A stretch of DNA of 64,000 nt from Flavobacteriales bacterium (GCA_019912395.1 JAIOIH010000024.1:1-64000); one strand, 5' to 3'; positions 43,784-52,531 are shown, counted from the first letter of the stretch. Program-made: numbers and translations. Notes: generated by a model not told the origin, from the sequence alone.

Positions 43784-45637
43784 ATGGAATACGTCAGCCC
43801 AACTTCCTTCCCCTCGGTGGTGGAAGGCCCCGATGCCAGCCCGCTCCAGCTGCTCGAAAAGCACTTCGGGTACAAGAGCTTCCGCCCGCAGCAGCAAGAG
43901 GTGATCGAGCATGTGCTCGGCGGCCAAGATGCCGTGGTGCTAATGCCCACCGGCGGAGGCAAGAGCCTCTGCTACCAAGTGCCCGCGCTCGCGCTCAGCG
44001 GCCTCACCGTGGTGCTCTCGCCGCTGATCGCACTGATGAAGGACCAGGTGCAGGCCCTTCAGGCCAATGGCATCGCCGCCGCCTTTCTCAACAGCACGCT
44101 CAGCTTTTCCGAGGAACAGGCCATCGAGGCCCAGTTGCGCAGCGGCGCGATGAAGCTGCTCTACGTCTCGCCGGAACGCTTGCTTTCGCAGAACTTCCTG
44201 GATCGCGTGGCGGAATGGAACCCCGTGCTTTTTGCCATTGACGAGGCACATTGCATCAGCAGTTGGGGACATGCCTTCCGCCCTGAGTACAAGCGGCTGG
44301 ACATTCTGAAAAAGGTCTTTCCAAAGGTCCCGCTGATCGCCCTCACCGCCACGGCCGATAAGACGGTGCGCGGCGACATTGCGCAGCACCTCGGTATGCG
44401 CGACGAGCGCCTCTTTACCTCCAGTTTCGATAGGCCCAACCTATCCCTGGCCGTGCTGCCGGGGCAGAACCGCTGGGCCATGCTCCAGCGCATCATGGCG
44501 CGCCACGCGGGCGAGTGCGGCATCATCTACTGCAGCAGCCGCAAGGGCACGGAGAAGCTTGCCGCGCAGCTCCAAGGCATCGGTGTCCGCGCGGAGCACT
44601 ACCACGCCCGCATGGACGCCGCCGACCGTGACCGCGTGCAGGATTCCTTCATCCAAGGCCACACTCACGTGGTCTGTGCCACCATCGCTTTCGGCATGGG
44701 CATCGACAAGGGCGACGTGCGCTTCGTGATCCACTGGAACATGCCCGGAACGCTGGAGGGCTATTACCAGGAGATCGGCCGCGCAGGCCGGGACGGTGCG
44801 CCCGCCGAGACCATCCTCTTTTACAGCTACGCGGACGTGCAGACGCACATGCACTTCATGGAAGAGGTGGAAGATGCACAGTACAAGGCCATCATGGGCG
44901 CCAAGCTGGACCGCATGAAGGAGTTCGCCGAGGCGCAGGTCTGCCGCCGCATCGTGCTGCTCAGCTACTTCAGCGAGGAGGTGGTGAAGCCCTGCGGAAA
45001 CTGTGACGTCTGCAAGGACCCGCCGAAGTATTTCGAGGGCACGCTGCTCGCGCAGAAGGCACTGTCCGCCATGTTCCGCTGCCACCAGCGCATTGGCATG
45101 AGCGTGCTGGTGGACGTGCTGAAGGGCACGCACAGCACGGAAGTGCAGCAGCAGGGCCTTAGCCAAGTGAAAACCTTCGGCCTGGGCGCGGACGTCAGCG
45201 CGTTCGCCTGGGTGATGTTCATCCAGCAGTTCCTCCAGCAGGGCCTGATCGAGATCGACTACATCGATCGCTACCACCTGAAGATCACACCGCTCGGCCA
45301 CCGCGTGCTGAAGGGTGAACACCCCGTGCGCTTGGTGACGCCGGAAACGATCAAGGAACGCCAAGAGCGCACCCGCAAGGCCAAACTGCCAGCGCCCACG
45401 CACGTGGCACCGGAAAGCGCGGACCTGCTCAGCCAGCTCAAGGCCCTGCGCCTCACCATTTCCAGGGAGATCGCCAAGCCCGCCTTCGTCGTCTTCAGCG
45501 ATGCTACCTTGATCGACATGGCCACCAAGAAGCCGCGCAACGTCCATGAATTCCGCTTGGTGAACGGGGTAGGGGACCACAAGACGAAGCAGTACGCGGA
45601 AAAGTTTTTGGCGTTGATCGGAGAGTACGTGGGATGA
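43784..45637 (+). CDS. recQ: ATP-dependent DNA helicase RecQ (with HRDC)
   Basis: A 617-residue helicase from ATG 43784. Motif 0 YKSFRPQQQEVIEHVLGG, motif I MPTGGGKSLCYQ, DEAH in IDEAHCISSWGHAFRPEY, motif V FGMGIDKGDVRFVIHWNMP in pieces and motif VI QEIGRAGRDG are present. The zinc domain has CRRIVLL and CGNCDVC cysteines, and a winged-helix and an HRDC domain (LLSQLKALRLTISREIAKPA) complete the full RecQ layout. It unwinds recombination intermediates. A second, shorter RecQ lies at 55763-57550. Confidence 0.96.
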   Translation: MEYVSPTSFPSVVEGPDASPLQLLEKHFGYKSFRPQQQEVIEHVLGGQDAVVLMPTGGGKSLCYQVPALALSGLTVVLSPLIALMKDQVQALQANGIAAAFLNSTLSFSEEQAIEAQLRSGAMKLLYVSPERLLSQNFLDRVAEWNPVLFAIDEAHCISSWGHAFRPEYKRLDILKKVFPKVPLIALTATADKTVRGDIAQHLGMRDERLFTSSFDRPNLSLAVLPGQNRWAMLQRIMARHAGECGIIYCSSRKGTEKLAAQLQGIGVRAEHYHARMDAADRDRVQDSFIQGHTHVVCATIAFGMGIDKGDVRFVIHWNMPGTLEGYYQEIGRAGRDGAPAETILFYSYADVQTHMHFMEEVEDAQYKAIMGAKLDRMKEFAEAQVCRRIVLLSYFSEEVVKPCGNCDVCKDPPKYFEGTLLAQKALSAMFRCHQRIGMSVLVDVLKGTHSTEVQQQGLSQVKTFGLGADVSAFAWVMFIQQFLQQGLIEIDYIDRYHLKITPLGHRVLKGEHPVRLVTPETIKERQERTRKAKLPAPTHVAPESADLLSQLKALRLTISREIAKPAFVVFSDATLIDMATKKPRNVHEFRLVNGVGDHKTKQYAEKFLALIGEYVG

Positions 45638-45660
45638 TGCCCTAACGTGATCGCGAGCTG

Positions 45661-45720
45661 GCCTGCCGCAGGCACGGGAGGATTTGCGAAGAAGCGATCT
45701 CGCAGCGGTGCCAGCGAGAC
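45661..45720. repeat. Short inverted repeats after recQ
   Basis: GCCTG-CCG-CAGGC (45661-45673) and CTCGC ... GCGAG (around 45699-45718) form two small hairpins in the spacer before the VOC gene. No T-run follows. It may be a decayed REP-like element. Confidence 0.35.
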
Positions 45721-45852
45721 GGAGTCCCCACGGAGATCCAAGTCCGGCCTTCAGCCTTGCATCCCCGACGCACGGGCTACCCGCATTGGATGCATTCAGG
45801 CACTACCTTCACTTTTCACCTGCCAAAACACAAAAGTGCCGATCTTCGAACC

Positions 45853-46536
45853 ATGACCGCACATATCCACACCCCTACACCCGATCTCGCTAAAAGCATC
45901 GATTTCTATGAGCGATCGGGATTCACCAGGGTCACCAAAGCTGGACCCACGTTTTTCAGCGACGGTGAGCTGGTCATTCAAGTGAACGCGGAGCGTACCG
46001 CGCGGGCAGGCATGGCGTTGTACGGCAAGCCATGGGCCGAGGTGATCCCTGCATTGGGCACCCCCGTACATGCTTGTCCGGGTGGTCATGTGTGTGCTGA
46101 CCCGAACGGCGTTTGGACCTACTTGATGGATGGAGATCCACCTGCGATCGGCCCTTCCGCTGATCCGAATACGATACTGGGCGAGTGCAAGGGTCTTTCG
46201 ATCGAGACCACGGACATGGCGCTCACCCTTCAGTTCTGGACCGCACTCGGTTTCACCATCAGCATGGGCACGGCGGAAAGCGGTTGGTTGGTGCTCTCGG
46301 CGGAAGGCTGTCCGGGTGTGAGCATCATGAAGGCGATGATGTGTCCCCACCTGTTCTTCAACCCGTCGCTCACCTACTTCAATGGCAAGGAAGGAAATCC
46401 GGTGGTGATCGAGTACGTGCGCAAGGCGGGCATTCCCATCACCGAGGAGGTCACGCACTTCTACAAGGAGGGCAAAGTGGACAACAGCATCATCCGAGAT
46501 TCGGGCGGCTTGGGCTTCTTCACGTTCAATGATTGA
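45853..46536 (+). CDS. VOC (glyoxalase/bleomycin resistance-like) protein, two modules
   Basis: A 227-residue protein from ATG 45853. The first module begins HIHTPTPDLAKSIDFYERSGF and ends GGHVCADPNGVWTYLMDG; the second begins LSIETTDMALTLQFWTALGF and ends near VVIEYVRKAGI. Each is one beta-alpha-beta-beta-beta unit, so the protein could form one complete metal site by itself. Usual ligands (His in HIHTPTP, Glu in VVIEY) are present at suitable places. Substrate unknown. The frame upstream to 45757 has no family sequence. Confidence 0.85.
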   Translation: MTAHIHTPTPDLAKSIDFYERSGFTRVTKAGPTFFSDGELVIQVNAERTARAGMALYGKPWAEVIPALGTPVHACPGGHVCADPNGVWTYLMDGDPPAIGPSADPNTILGECKGLSIETTDMALTLQFWTALGFTISMGTAESGWLVLSAEGCPGVSIMKAMMCPHLFFNPSLTYFNGKEGNPVVIEYVRKAGIPITEEVTHFYKEGKVDNSIIRDSGGLGFFTFND

Positions 46537-46871
46537 CCCGTACTGGCGCGAGACTTTCGTCTTCGGAATTGCACGCTCCAACGGGTGGGTGTCTTGTGCC
46601 ACTGAAGCATTGGGACCTCGTCTCCGCTCGTGTTCGTTCGCCTTTCCGCTGAACTGGATACGGGGCCGGATCGGGGCCGGGTATCGTACTCGTGACATGC
46701 GAACGCTCGCTTAGCGCGCATCGCGCTCGATGCTTGGCCGCGACCGCTCACCATCCCCCGAATTGGGGTTGTGCCCCAGCGTTCCAACTTCTTCCTTTGA
46801 TGCTCTGCTCGTTGTCCCGATCCGGACCGTGGCAGTTGACAGCATCCTTCAACACCATGCAACCATCACCC
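46537..46871. other. Intergenic stretch of 335 bp without recognised gene
   Basis: The spacer before the YCF48-type gene holds several short CG-rich inverted words (for example around 46700-46735) but no conserved frame and no recognisable tRNA. A TTGACA-like word lies at about 46836. Nothing further can be supported. Confidence 0.5.
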
Positions 46872-48077
46872 ATGAAGACAGCTCTCACCTTTCTCGCCCT
46901 GTTCCTTGGGGTCAACTTGAGCTGCCTTGCGCAGTCCTGGACCGAGCTTTCCACCGGCATCTCCACGCCGCTGCGCGATGTGTTCTTCATCACCGAAGGC
47001 AGGGGATGGGCCGTGGGGGACCAAGGGGTGATACTCACCTCCGCCGATGGGGGCGATAGCTGGACACCACAGGTCTCCAACGTATCGGGCGTAACGCTCC
47101 GCTCCGTATTCTTTACCTCCGAGGCCGATGGCTGGATCGTGGGCAGTTCAAATACCATACTGAGCTCCACGGATGGTGGTAGCACGTGGAACACGATTTC
47201 CACCGGGGGCACCAGCCCAGCGTTCAACGATGTCTTTTTCACATCGCCCTCCACCGGCTACATCGTCGGTGTAAATGGCACTGCGGGCTTCAGTAAGCGC
47301 ACCACCAACGGCGGTGCTTCATGGGCCACCACCACTGTGAGCGGCCCGTTGGAATCAGTTCATTTCACATCGGACATCCAGGGTTGGGCATGTGGTCGCT
47401 TGGGCGTGATCTTCCATACCACCAACGGGATGAATTGGACACAGCAGGTGGCCCCGGGACCCAACATCACTTACAACCTGAACACCATTTTCATGGTATC
47501 GGAAACGGAGGGTTGGGCCTGTGGGGATCCAACCACCCTCAAGCACACGGTGGATGGCGGTACCACATGGACGGGCGTAGCCTCGGGTACCAATGCCGGA
47601 AAGACCGGCCTCTACTTCAGCAGCGATGGATCGGGCTGGGCCACCACCACGGCATCCCTGGGCGGGGGGCAACCCATCCGCCGCACCACCGACGGCGTAA
47701 CATGGACCGCGGAACCACTGACGCTTCCCACCATTCACAACCTGTTCTTCCTCCACGACACCTTGGGCTGGACCGTGGGGGACTATGGCAGCATGATGCG
47801 CTACGGCACACCCTCCATTCCGGCCGGTATTGCGCAGGAGCAGGAGCGGGATGCCATCAGCATGCACCCCAACCCGGTCGCGGACATCTTGACGATCACC
47901 AGTGCCCGTGCCATCCGTTCCGCCGCCGTGTACGATGCTACCGGTCAATTGGTCCTGTTCCGGAACGGCCCGGTCGCGGCGCTTGATGTGAGCCGCTTGG
48001 CACGGGGCAGGTACACCCTTTCGCTCAGCCTGCTCGGCGGTGGCTCCCTGCGTGTGGAGCAGTTCGTGAAGGAGTAG
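46872..48077 (+). CDS. YCF48/BNR-repeat beta-propeller protein, T9SS cargo
   Basis: A 401-residue secreted protein from ATG 46872 (an ATG 15 bases earlier is in frame too). The signal peptide ends near SCLAQ. Six or so Asp-box-like motifs follow at regular spacing, for example SADGGDSWT, STDGGSTWN, TTNGGASWA, TVDGGTTWT and TTDGVTWT, each after a GWAVG/GWACG strand, which fits a beta-propeller of the YCF48 or sialidase-like type. The T9SS sorting domain starts SMHPNPVADILTITS and ends VEQFVKE. Catalytic sialidase residues are not evident. Confidence 0.9.
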   Translation: MKTALTFLALFLGVNLSCLAQSWTELSTGISTPLRDVFFITEGRGWAVGDQGVILTSADGGDSWTPQVSNVSGVTLRSVFFTSEADGWIVGSSNTILSSTDGGSTWNTISTGGTSPAFNDVFFTSPSTGYIVGVNGTAGFSKRTTNGGASWATTTVSGPLESVHFTSDIQGWACGRLGVIFHTTNGMNWTQQVAPGPNITYNLNTIFMVSETEGWACGDPTTLKHTVDGGTTWTGVASGTNAGKTGLYFSSDGSGWATTTASLGGGQPIRRTTDGVTWTAEPLTLPTIHNLFFLHDTLGWTVGDYGSMMRYGTPSIPAGIAQEQERDAISMHPNPVADILTITSARAIRSAAVYDATGQLVLFRNGPVAALDVSRLARGRYTLSLSLLGGGSLRVEQFVKE

Positions 48078-48173
48078 GGCGCATTGGCCCCGAACGGTGG
48101 CGGGCGCACTTGCGGCATGATGAGCTGCGGTCCCGGGTATAATTTCGACCGCTCCCCGCATATCCTTCACTCC

Positions 48174-48614
48174 ATGAGTTCTTCCATGTCCTTCAAACTC
48201 TTCGCGATCTCGCTCGTTCCGATCGTTGTGGCATGCACCTCACCGGTGTTCACGTCGGCGGACAACGCCGCGATCCGTTTCGGGATGCAACAGCAGGAGG
48301 AGGCATGGAACCGGGGCGACATCCCGGGCTTCATGGCGGCCTATGCCGACAGCATCTGCTTCATCGGCATGGCGGTGCGGACCTGCGGCAAGGCCCTGGT
48401 GACCGCCCGCTATGAAAAGCGCTACCCGGACCGGGAGTCGATGGGGCGATTGGACTTCGATCAAGTGGAGATCCTCGGCGCGGGCGCGGACCATGCCTGG
48501 TGTACCGGTACTTGGCGTTTGCTCCGTACAAGCGATACGCTCTCCGGCGGCTTCAGCCTGTTCTGGATGCGCACGCCTGAAGGGTGGAGGATCTTGCGCG
48601 ACCATACGTATTGA
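48174..48614 (+). CDS. SnoaL/DUF4440-like (NTF2 fold) lipoprotein
   Basis: A 146-residue protein from ATG 48174. The signal ends in the lipobox-like VVAC (about residue 19). The NTF2-like cone follows: IRFGMQQQEEAWNRGDIPGFMAAYADSICFIG in pieces (QQEEAWNRGDIPGFM is the family's first helix block), RTCGKALVTARYEKRYPD, a LDFDQVEILGAGADHAWCTG strand and a final FSLFWMRTPEGWRILRDHTY. DUF4440 proteins include bound-ligand and enzyme types; no function can be assigned. Confidence 0.85.
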   Translation: MSSSMSFKLFAISLVPIVVACTSPVFTSADNAAIRFGMQQQEEAWNRGDIPGFMAAYADSICFIGMAVRTCGKALVTARYEKRYPDRESMGRLDFDQVEILGAGADHAWCTGTWRLLRTSDTLSGGFSLFWMRTPEGWRILRDHTY

Positions 48615-48651
48615 GGGGGCTGTAGTTCCGGTCGGATCAACGGAGGAGGAT

Positions 48652-48681
48652 GATCAGCCGATGAGCTGATCAGCTGATGAT
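48652..48681. repeat. GATCAGC-type intergenic repeat with palindromic core
   Basis: GATCAGCCGATGAGCTGATC followed by AGCTGATGAT. GATCAGC and its complement GCTGATC alternate, giving a hairpin. The words resemble those at 60961-61005. Confidence 0.5.
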
Positions 48682-48708
48682 GCCTTGGACGTGTTCATCT
48701 CAACCCGG

Positions 48709-48788
48709 TTCCTTTCGTTGCGTCCGTTGCGGTCAATACCTTTCAGCGTTGCGTTCCCTTTGCGCTCTTTGCGTCTTGGCGGTCCAGC
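48709..48788 (-). repeat. TTTGCG-type intergenic repeat
   Basis: A run of related words (TTGCGTCCGTTGCGGTCAA, then CTTTGCGCTCTTTGCGTC and TTGGCGGTCC). The reverse complement reads ACGCAAAGAGCGCAAAG, the same family as the GACGCAGAGGCGCAGAG copies at 3483-3591. Confidence 0.6.
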
Positions 48789-48818
48789 ATTCCCCTCACC
48801 CGCATCTATCTTGCGCCC

Positions 48819-49430
48819 ATGTCGATCACGCTGATCATTATCGCGGTTACCGTACTGGTCTCCATGGCCGCATTGAACAACCGCGCCTTGTTCGAGAACC
48901 TGCTGTTCCAGCCCTTCGTGATGCACGAGAGGAAGGATTGGTACCGCTTCATCTCACATGGCTTCATACACGGCAGCATCATGCACTTGCTGGTGAACAT
49001 GTACGTGTTGTGGATGTTCGGCACGGCGGTGGAGGACGCGTATGGCCAACTCACCGGAAAAGACCCGATGTTGCCCTACCTTATCCTCTACTTGGGCGGC
49101 ATCGTGCTCAGCTCGCTGCCCGGCTATTTCAAGCACCGCCAAAATCCCAACTACCGGGCGGTGGGTGCTTCCGGTGCCACATCGGCGGTGGTGTTCTCCT
49201 TCATCCTGCTGCACCCGGACACCAAGCTGATGCTCATCTTCCTGCCCATTCCCATGGCGGCATGGATCTTCGGCGGGCTTTACTTGGCATACGAGTGGTA
49301 CATGAGCAAGCGCGGACAGGGCAACATCGCGCATGACGCCCACTACTTCGGCGCACTCTACGGCATTGCCTTCACCGCCTTGCTCGGCCCGCACGTGGTG
49401 AGCCACTTTCTTGATGTGGTCGGTTTCTGA
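48819..49430 (+). CDS. Rhomboid family intramembrane serine protease
   Basis: A 203-residue six-helix membrane protein. The catalytic serine is Ser118 in GASGA and the histidine is probably His176 in HDAHYFGALYG. The L1/TM2 motif appears as WYRFISHGFIHGSIMHLLVNM in pieces (WYRFISHGF, HLLVNM). Rhomboids cut membrane-anchored substrates. It is the minimal six-helix bacterial type without extra domains. The GmhB-like phosphatase begins one base after its stop, so the two are probably co-transcribed. Confidence 0.95.
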   Translation: MSITLIIIAVTVLVSMAALNNRALFENLLFQPFVMHERKDWYRFISHGFIHGSIMHLLVNMYVLWMFGTAVEDAYGQLTGKDPMLPYLILYLGGIVLSSLPGYFKHRQNPNYRAVGASGATSAVVFSFILLHPDTKLMLIFLPIPMAAWIFGGLYLAYEWYMSKRGQGNIAHDAHYFGALYGIAFTALLGPHVVSHFLDVVGF

Positions 49431-49431
49431 G

Positions 49432-49929
49432 ATGAAGGAGGGGAGAGCTGCACTTTTCCTTGATCGCGACGGAGTGATCAATCGCGAGCGCGGTACACAT
49501 ACGTGGAAGCTGGAGGACTTCGAGATCCTCCCGGGCGTGGCCGAAGCAGTGAAGGCTGCACACGATGCAGGGTTCCTTGTGATCGTGATCACCAACCAGA
49601 GCGGGATCGGGCTGGGGCTTTACGACCATGCGGACGTAGAGCGTTTGCATCGTTATCTTCACCGGCAACTCGCCCTGCAAGGCACACAATTGGACGCCGT
49701 GTACTACTGCCCTCATCACCCTTCCCAAGGCCGATGCCTTTGCCGCAAGCCGGGCAGCCTGCTCCTGGAGCGTGCCGTGGCCCGGTTCGGTATCGATCCC
49801 TCCCGATCCTTGATGGTGGGTGATCGGCAACGCGACGTGGACGCCGCCAACAGTGCGGGTATTCGGGGGGTGCTGGTGCCGCCGGACCAGCTCTTGATGC
49901 CCATGTTGAAAATGGAGGGTGTGATCTGA
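49432..49929 (+). CDS. gmhB: HAD phosphatase, GmhB-like (heptose-1,7-bisphosphate 7-phosphatase)
   Basis: A 165-residue HAD enzyme from ATG 49432. The nucleophile motif is FLDRDGVIN (Asp11, Asp13), motif II VIVITNQSGIG, and motif IV MVGDRQRDVDAA. The zinc-binding loop characteristic of GmhB is present as YYCPHHPSQGRCLCRKP with three cysteines and a histidine. GmhB removes the 7-phosphate of a heptose bisphosphate on the way to ADP-heptose; histidinol-phosphatase is the closest alternative and uses the same fold. The stop overlaps the next start (TGATG). Confidence 0.85.
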   Translation: MKEGRAALFLDRDGVINRERGTHTWKLEDFEILPGVAEAVKAAHDAGFLVIVITNQSGIGLGLYDHADVERLHRYLHRQLALQGTQLDAVYYCPHHPSQGRCLCRKPGSLLLERAVARFGIDPSRSLMVGDRQRDVDAANSAGIRGVLVPPDQLLMPMLKMEGVI

Positions 49930-50771
49930 TGGGAGCCTATGTGAACTTGAACGGGAAGCTCCTGCCGGCGGACGGGCCGGTGATATCATTGGATAATCGG
50001 GCGTTCCATTACGGGGATGGCGTGTTCGAAACGATCCGTATCGTTCGCGGACGGGCCTGTTTTCTGGATGCCCATTGGGTGCGCCTGATGCAGGGGCTCA
50101 AGGTGCTGCGGATCGACATGCCCAAGGACCTCGGCCAAGACCGCTTGGAGGAGGCGATCACCGAGCTTGTCGAACGGAACGAAATGCCCAATGCGCGTTG
50201 CCGCCTCACCGTGTTCCGTGATTCGGCGGGCTACTTCAGGCCGGAGCGCAACGCGGGGGCGTTCACGCTGGAGTTGTTCCCCGTGGAGCGCGACCTCTAT
50301 ATCCTCAACGAGCGCGGCCATACCGTGGACCTCTATCCGGAAATGCGCAAGCCGGTGAACCTGCTCTCGGTCCACAAGACCTTGGACTCGCAGCTCTATG
50401 TGATGGCGAGCCTCTGGAGCATCGAGCACCATCTGGACAATTGCCTGTTGCAGAACGATCGCGGCAACATCATCGAGAGCAGCTCGGGCAACATCTTCAT
50501 CGTGAGCAACGGCGTACTGTATACACCACCGCTCACCGATGGCTGCCTGGGCGGGATCATGCGGATGCAGGTGATCAACATCGCGCTGGAGAACGGCATC
50601 AAGGTGTACGAGAGCTCCTTGAACCCGCAGAACCTGCTGGTGGCGGATGAACTCTTCTTCACCAATGCCGCAACCGGGGTGCAATGGGTGGGAGCCTATC
50701 GCACCAAGCGCTATGGTCATCGCATGGCGTTGCGCTTGCAGGACCTGTTGGTGAAGAAGGTGCTTGGTTAG
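49929..50771 (+). CDS. Class IV PLP aminotransferase (PabC/D-amino acid type)
   Basis: A 280-residue fold-type IV enzyme. SLDNRAFHYGDGVFETIRI is the N-terminal block, the PLP lysine lies in VHKTLDSQLYVMA, and GNIIESSSGNIFIVSNGVLYTPPLTDGCLGGIMR (GNIIESSSGNIF and TPPLTDGCLGGI seen) is the family signature. Members include branched-chain and D-alanine aminotransferases and aminodeoxychorismate lyase; the window already has a clear ilvE, so this one may act as PabC or on D-amino acids. It overlaps gmhB by one base, and its stop overlaps the convergent yqgE stop by four. Confidence 0.85.
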   Translation: MGAYVNLNGKLLPADGPVISLDNRAFHYGDGVFETIRIVRGRACFLDAHWVRLMQGLKVLRIDMPKDLGQDRLEEAITELVERNEMPNARCRLTVFRDSAGYFRPERNAGAFTLELFPVERDLYILNERGHTVDLYPEMRKPVNLLSVHKTLDSQLYVMASLWSIEHHLDNCLLQNDRGNIIESSSGNIFIVSNGVLYTPPLTDGCLGGIMRMQVINIALENGIKVYESSLNPQNLLVADELFFTNAATGVQWVGAYRTKRYGHRMALRLQDLLVKKVLG

Positions 50772-51355
50772 TTGAGCGAAGGGTCCTCCGGAAAATTCGC
50801 GAGCGGTGCAAAGGCGGGTCCCATGGACCGCAAGGTGTCCGCCCACAGATCGGAGGGGCCTGCCTGCATCACCAGGCGTTTGTTGGCGGGATGTACCAAC
50901 CACGAGCGTTGTTCGATCTCCCGCTGCAATTGATCTTCCTCCCATCCGCTGTAGCCTACGAAAAAGCGGACGTGCCGGGCCAGCTTGGGGGCCGCGGAAA
51001 GAATGGAACGCAACTGCTCGTAGTCGCCACCCATGTGGATGTCGTTCACCACGTGCAAGCTTCCCTCGATGCGCGGGGCGAGGGTGTGCAGATAGAAGAG
51101 GTTGCTGCTTTGCACGGGGCCACCGATGCCTACCGGCGACGGAACGGTCGGCATGTCCTCCATCAGGTCGGCCACGCCCATGTCGATCGGGCGATTGAGA
51201 ACGAGGCCGAACGAACCCTCGTCATCATGCGTGCATAGCAGCACTACCGTCCGTCGGAAATACGGGTCGGCGAGATAGGGGCCGCTCACCAGCAGGGTGC
51301 CACGTTGGGGTGGCAAAGGATTCTCGGGATCGAGTTCGAGCGGATCGTGGGCCAT
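50768..51355 (-). CDS. YqgE/AlgH family protein
   Basis: A 195-residue protein from ATG 51355. The family start is GTLLVSGPYLADPYFRRTVVLLCTHDDEGSFGLVLNRP in pieces (GTLLVSGPYL, RTVVLLC, GLVLNRP), then GIGGPVQSSNLFYLH, and VRFFVGYSGWEEDQLQREI. The role of the family is unknown despite wide conservation; AlgH was named from a Pseudomonas regulatory locus. The long frame upstream to 52096 is antisense to pdxH and is rejected. Convergent with the aminotransferase. Confidence 0.93.
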   Translation of the reverse strand: MAHDPLELDPENPLPPQRGTLLVSGPYLADPYFRRTVVLLCTHDDEGSFGLVLNRPIDMGVADLMEDMPTVPSPVGIGGPVQSSNLFYLHTLAPRIEGSLHVVNDIHMGGDYEQLRSILSAAPKLARHVRFFVGYSGWEEDQLQREIEQRSWLVHPANKRLVMQAGPSDLWADTLRSMGPAFAPLANFPEDPSLN

Positions 51356-51402
51356 GAGTGACGGATTAAAAGTAAGCGATCCGGCGGTGATGGTCCAGCC
51401 GA

Positions 51403-51410
51403 TAACTTCG
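51403..51410 (+). promoter_or_regulatory. -7-like box (TAACTTCG) for pdxH
   Basis: A seven-of-eight match to TAnnTTTG, 26 bp before ATG 51437, in the 81-bp divergent spacer with yqgE. Confidence 0.4.
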
Positions 51411-51436
51411 CCGTCACGGAAAAGAAACAAGAGAGC

Positions 51437-52081
51437 ATGAGCGAGGAACGGAAAATTCAAGGGAGGTCGGAGTATGGTAAGGCGTCCCTTTCGGAAGAGG
51501 ATGCGGGCATGGATCCCATGAAGCTTTTCCTGGCGTGGCTGGATGAAGCGGAACGCACCGGCCAGCCGGAGCACAATACGATGATGCTCTCCACCGTGGG
51601 CAGTATGAGCATCAGTTGCAGGGTGGTGCTCCTGCGCCAGGCGGATGATCGCGGCTTCGTGTTCTATACCAACTACAACAGTCGCAAGGCGATGGACCTG
51701 GAACGTGATCCGCGCGCCGCGCTCACCTTTTTCTGGCCGGCACTGGAGCGTCAGGTACGCGTGGAGGGCAGGACGGTGAAGGTTCCCGCGGAGGAGAGTG
51801 ATGCCTACTTCGCCAGCCGTCCGCGCGAAAGCCGGATCGGTGCATGGAGCAGTGACCAAAGCCGAGTGGTGGAGGATCGCGCGACCATGGACGAGCGTTT
51901 TCGGAGATGGAGCGAACGCTTCGAGGGAAAGGAAGTTCCTCGCCCTGAACATTGGGGAGGGTTCCTGGTGCGTCCGGTGCGCATCGAGCTGTGGCAAGGA
52001 CGCGAGAACCGGTTGCACGACCGGTTCGCCTATGAGCGCTTCCAGGATGGAAGTTGGCAGCGCATGCGGCTGCAGCCGTGA
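51437..52081 (+). CDS. pdxH: Pyridoxamine 5'-phosphate oxidase
   Basis: A 214-residue FMN enzyme. It has PMKLFLAWLDEAERTG, MMLSTVGSMSISCRVVLLRQADDRGFVFYTNYNSRKA in pieces (VVLLRQADDRGFVFYTNYNS seen), RDPRAALTFFWPALERQVRVEG, RPRESRIGAWSSDQSRV and the C-terminal FLVRPVRIELWQGRENRLHDR, which ends the PLP-binding site. It forms pyridoxal 5'-phosphate. PLP-dependent class IV aminotransferases lie nearby, but the linkage is not an operon. A terminator follows at 52136. Confidence 0.96.
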   Translation: MSEERKIQGRSEYGKASLSEEDAGMDPMKLFLAWLDEAERTGQPEHNTMMLSTVGSMSISCRVVLLRQADDRGFVFYTNYNSRKAMDLERDPRAALTFFWPALERQVRVEGRTVKVPAEESDAYFASRPRESRIGAWSSDQSRVVEDRATMDERFRRWSERFEGKEVPRPEHWGGFLVRPVRIELWQGRENRLHDRFAYERFQDGSWQRMRLQP

Positions 52082-52135
52082 TCCTTTCGCCCGCATCGCC
52101 CATGTGAAGACGGAAGGGGTACCCCCGGAATGCAG

Positions 52136-52163
52136 AAGACCCCCGATCTCTCGGGGGTCTTTG
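52136..52163. terminator. Hairpin terminator between pdxH and the THX-like gene
   Basis: A perfect 11-bp stem (AAGACCCCCGA / TCGGGGGTCTT) with a TCTC loop and a following TT, between convergent genes. Confidence 0.88.
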
Positions 52164-52183
52164 CTTCTGTAGCGCTGTGCCGC

Positions 52184-52498
52184 TTACTTCTTCTTGGCCG
52201 CAGCCTTCTTCTTCGGTGCGGCCTTCTTGGCAGCAGCCTTCTTCTTCGGTGCAGCTTTCTTGGCAGCAGGCTTCTTGGCTGCGGCCTTTTTAGCGGCTGC
52301 CTTCTTCGGCGCTGCCTTTTTAGCGGCTACCTTTTTCTTCGGCGCTGCCTTCTTCTTCGGCGCTGCCTTTTTCTTTGGCGCTGCCTTCTTGGCCGCGGCC
52401 TTCTTGGCAGCTGCTACCGTGCGCTTGGCAGGACGAGCCTTGCCTTTGCTGCCAGCGGTACGCTTACCCTTCTTCGTCTTCATATCACCTTTACCCAT
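52184..52498 (-). CDS. 30S ribosomal protein THX-like N-terminus with histone H1-like Lys/Ala tail
   Basis: A 104-residue, extremely basic protein. Residues 1-25 (MGKGDMKTKKGKRTAGSKGK, then ARPAK) match Thermus ribosomal protein Thx at about 14 of 25 positions, including MGKGD, Thr8, GK at 11-12, Gly16, GK at 19-20 and RP at 22-23. The remaining 80 residues consist almost wholly of KKAAPKKKAA-type repeats, as in histone H1 tails and AlgP/HC2-like proteins. Thx itself has fewer than 30 residues and stabilises the 30S head. The tail could bind rRNA or DNA. The composition is repetitive at DNA level too. Confidence 0.75.
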   Translation of the reverse strand: MGKGDMKTKKGKRTAGSKGKARPAKRTVAAAKKAAAKKAAPKKKAAPKKKAAPKKKVAAKKAAPKKAAAKKAAAKKPAAKKAAPKKKAAAKKAAPKKKAAAKKK

Positions 52499-52523
52499 TG
52501 TCTGGAGTGTTTAGGATTTGATC

Positions 52524-52531
52524 CAAATCTA
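52524..52531 (-). promoter_or_regulatory. -7 box (TAGATTTG) for the THX-like gene
   Basis: A perfect TAnnTTTG on the minus strand 25 bp before ATG 52498. Confidence 0.5.

Noticed and set aside
52194-52514. Ala/Phe-rich plus-strand frame
   Set aside because: Mirror of the Lys/Ala repeat codons of the THX-like gene.
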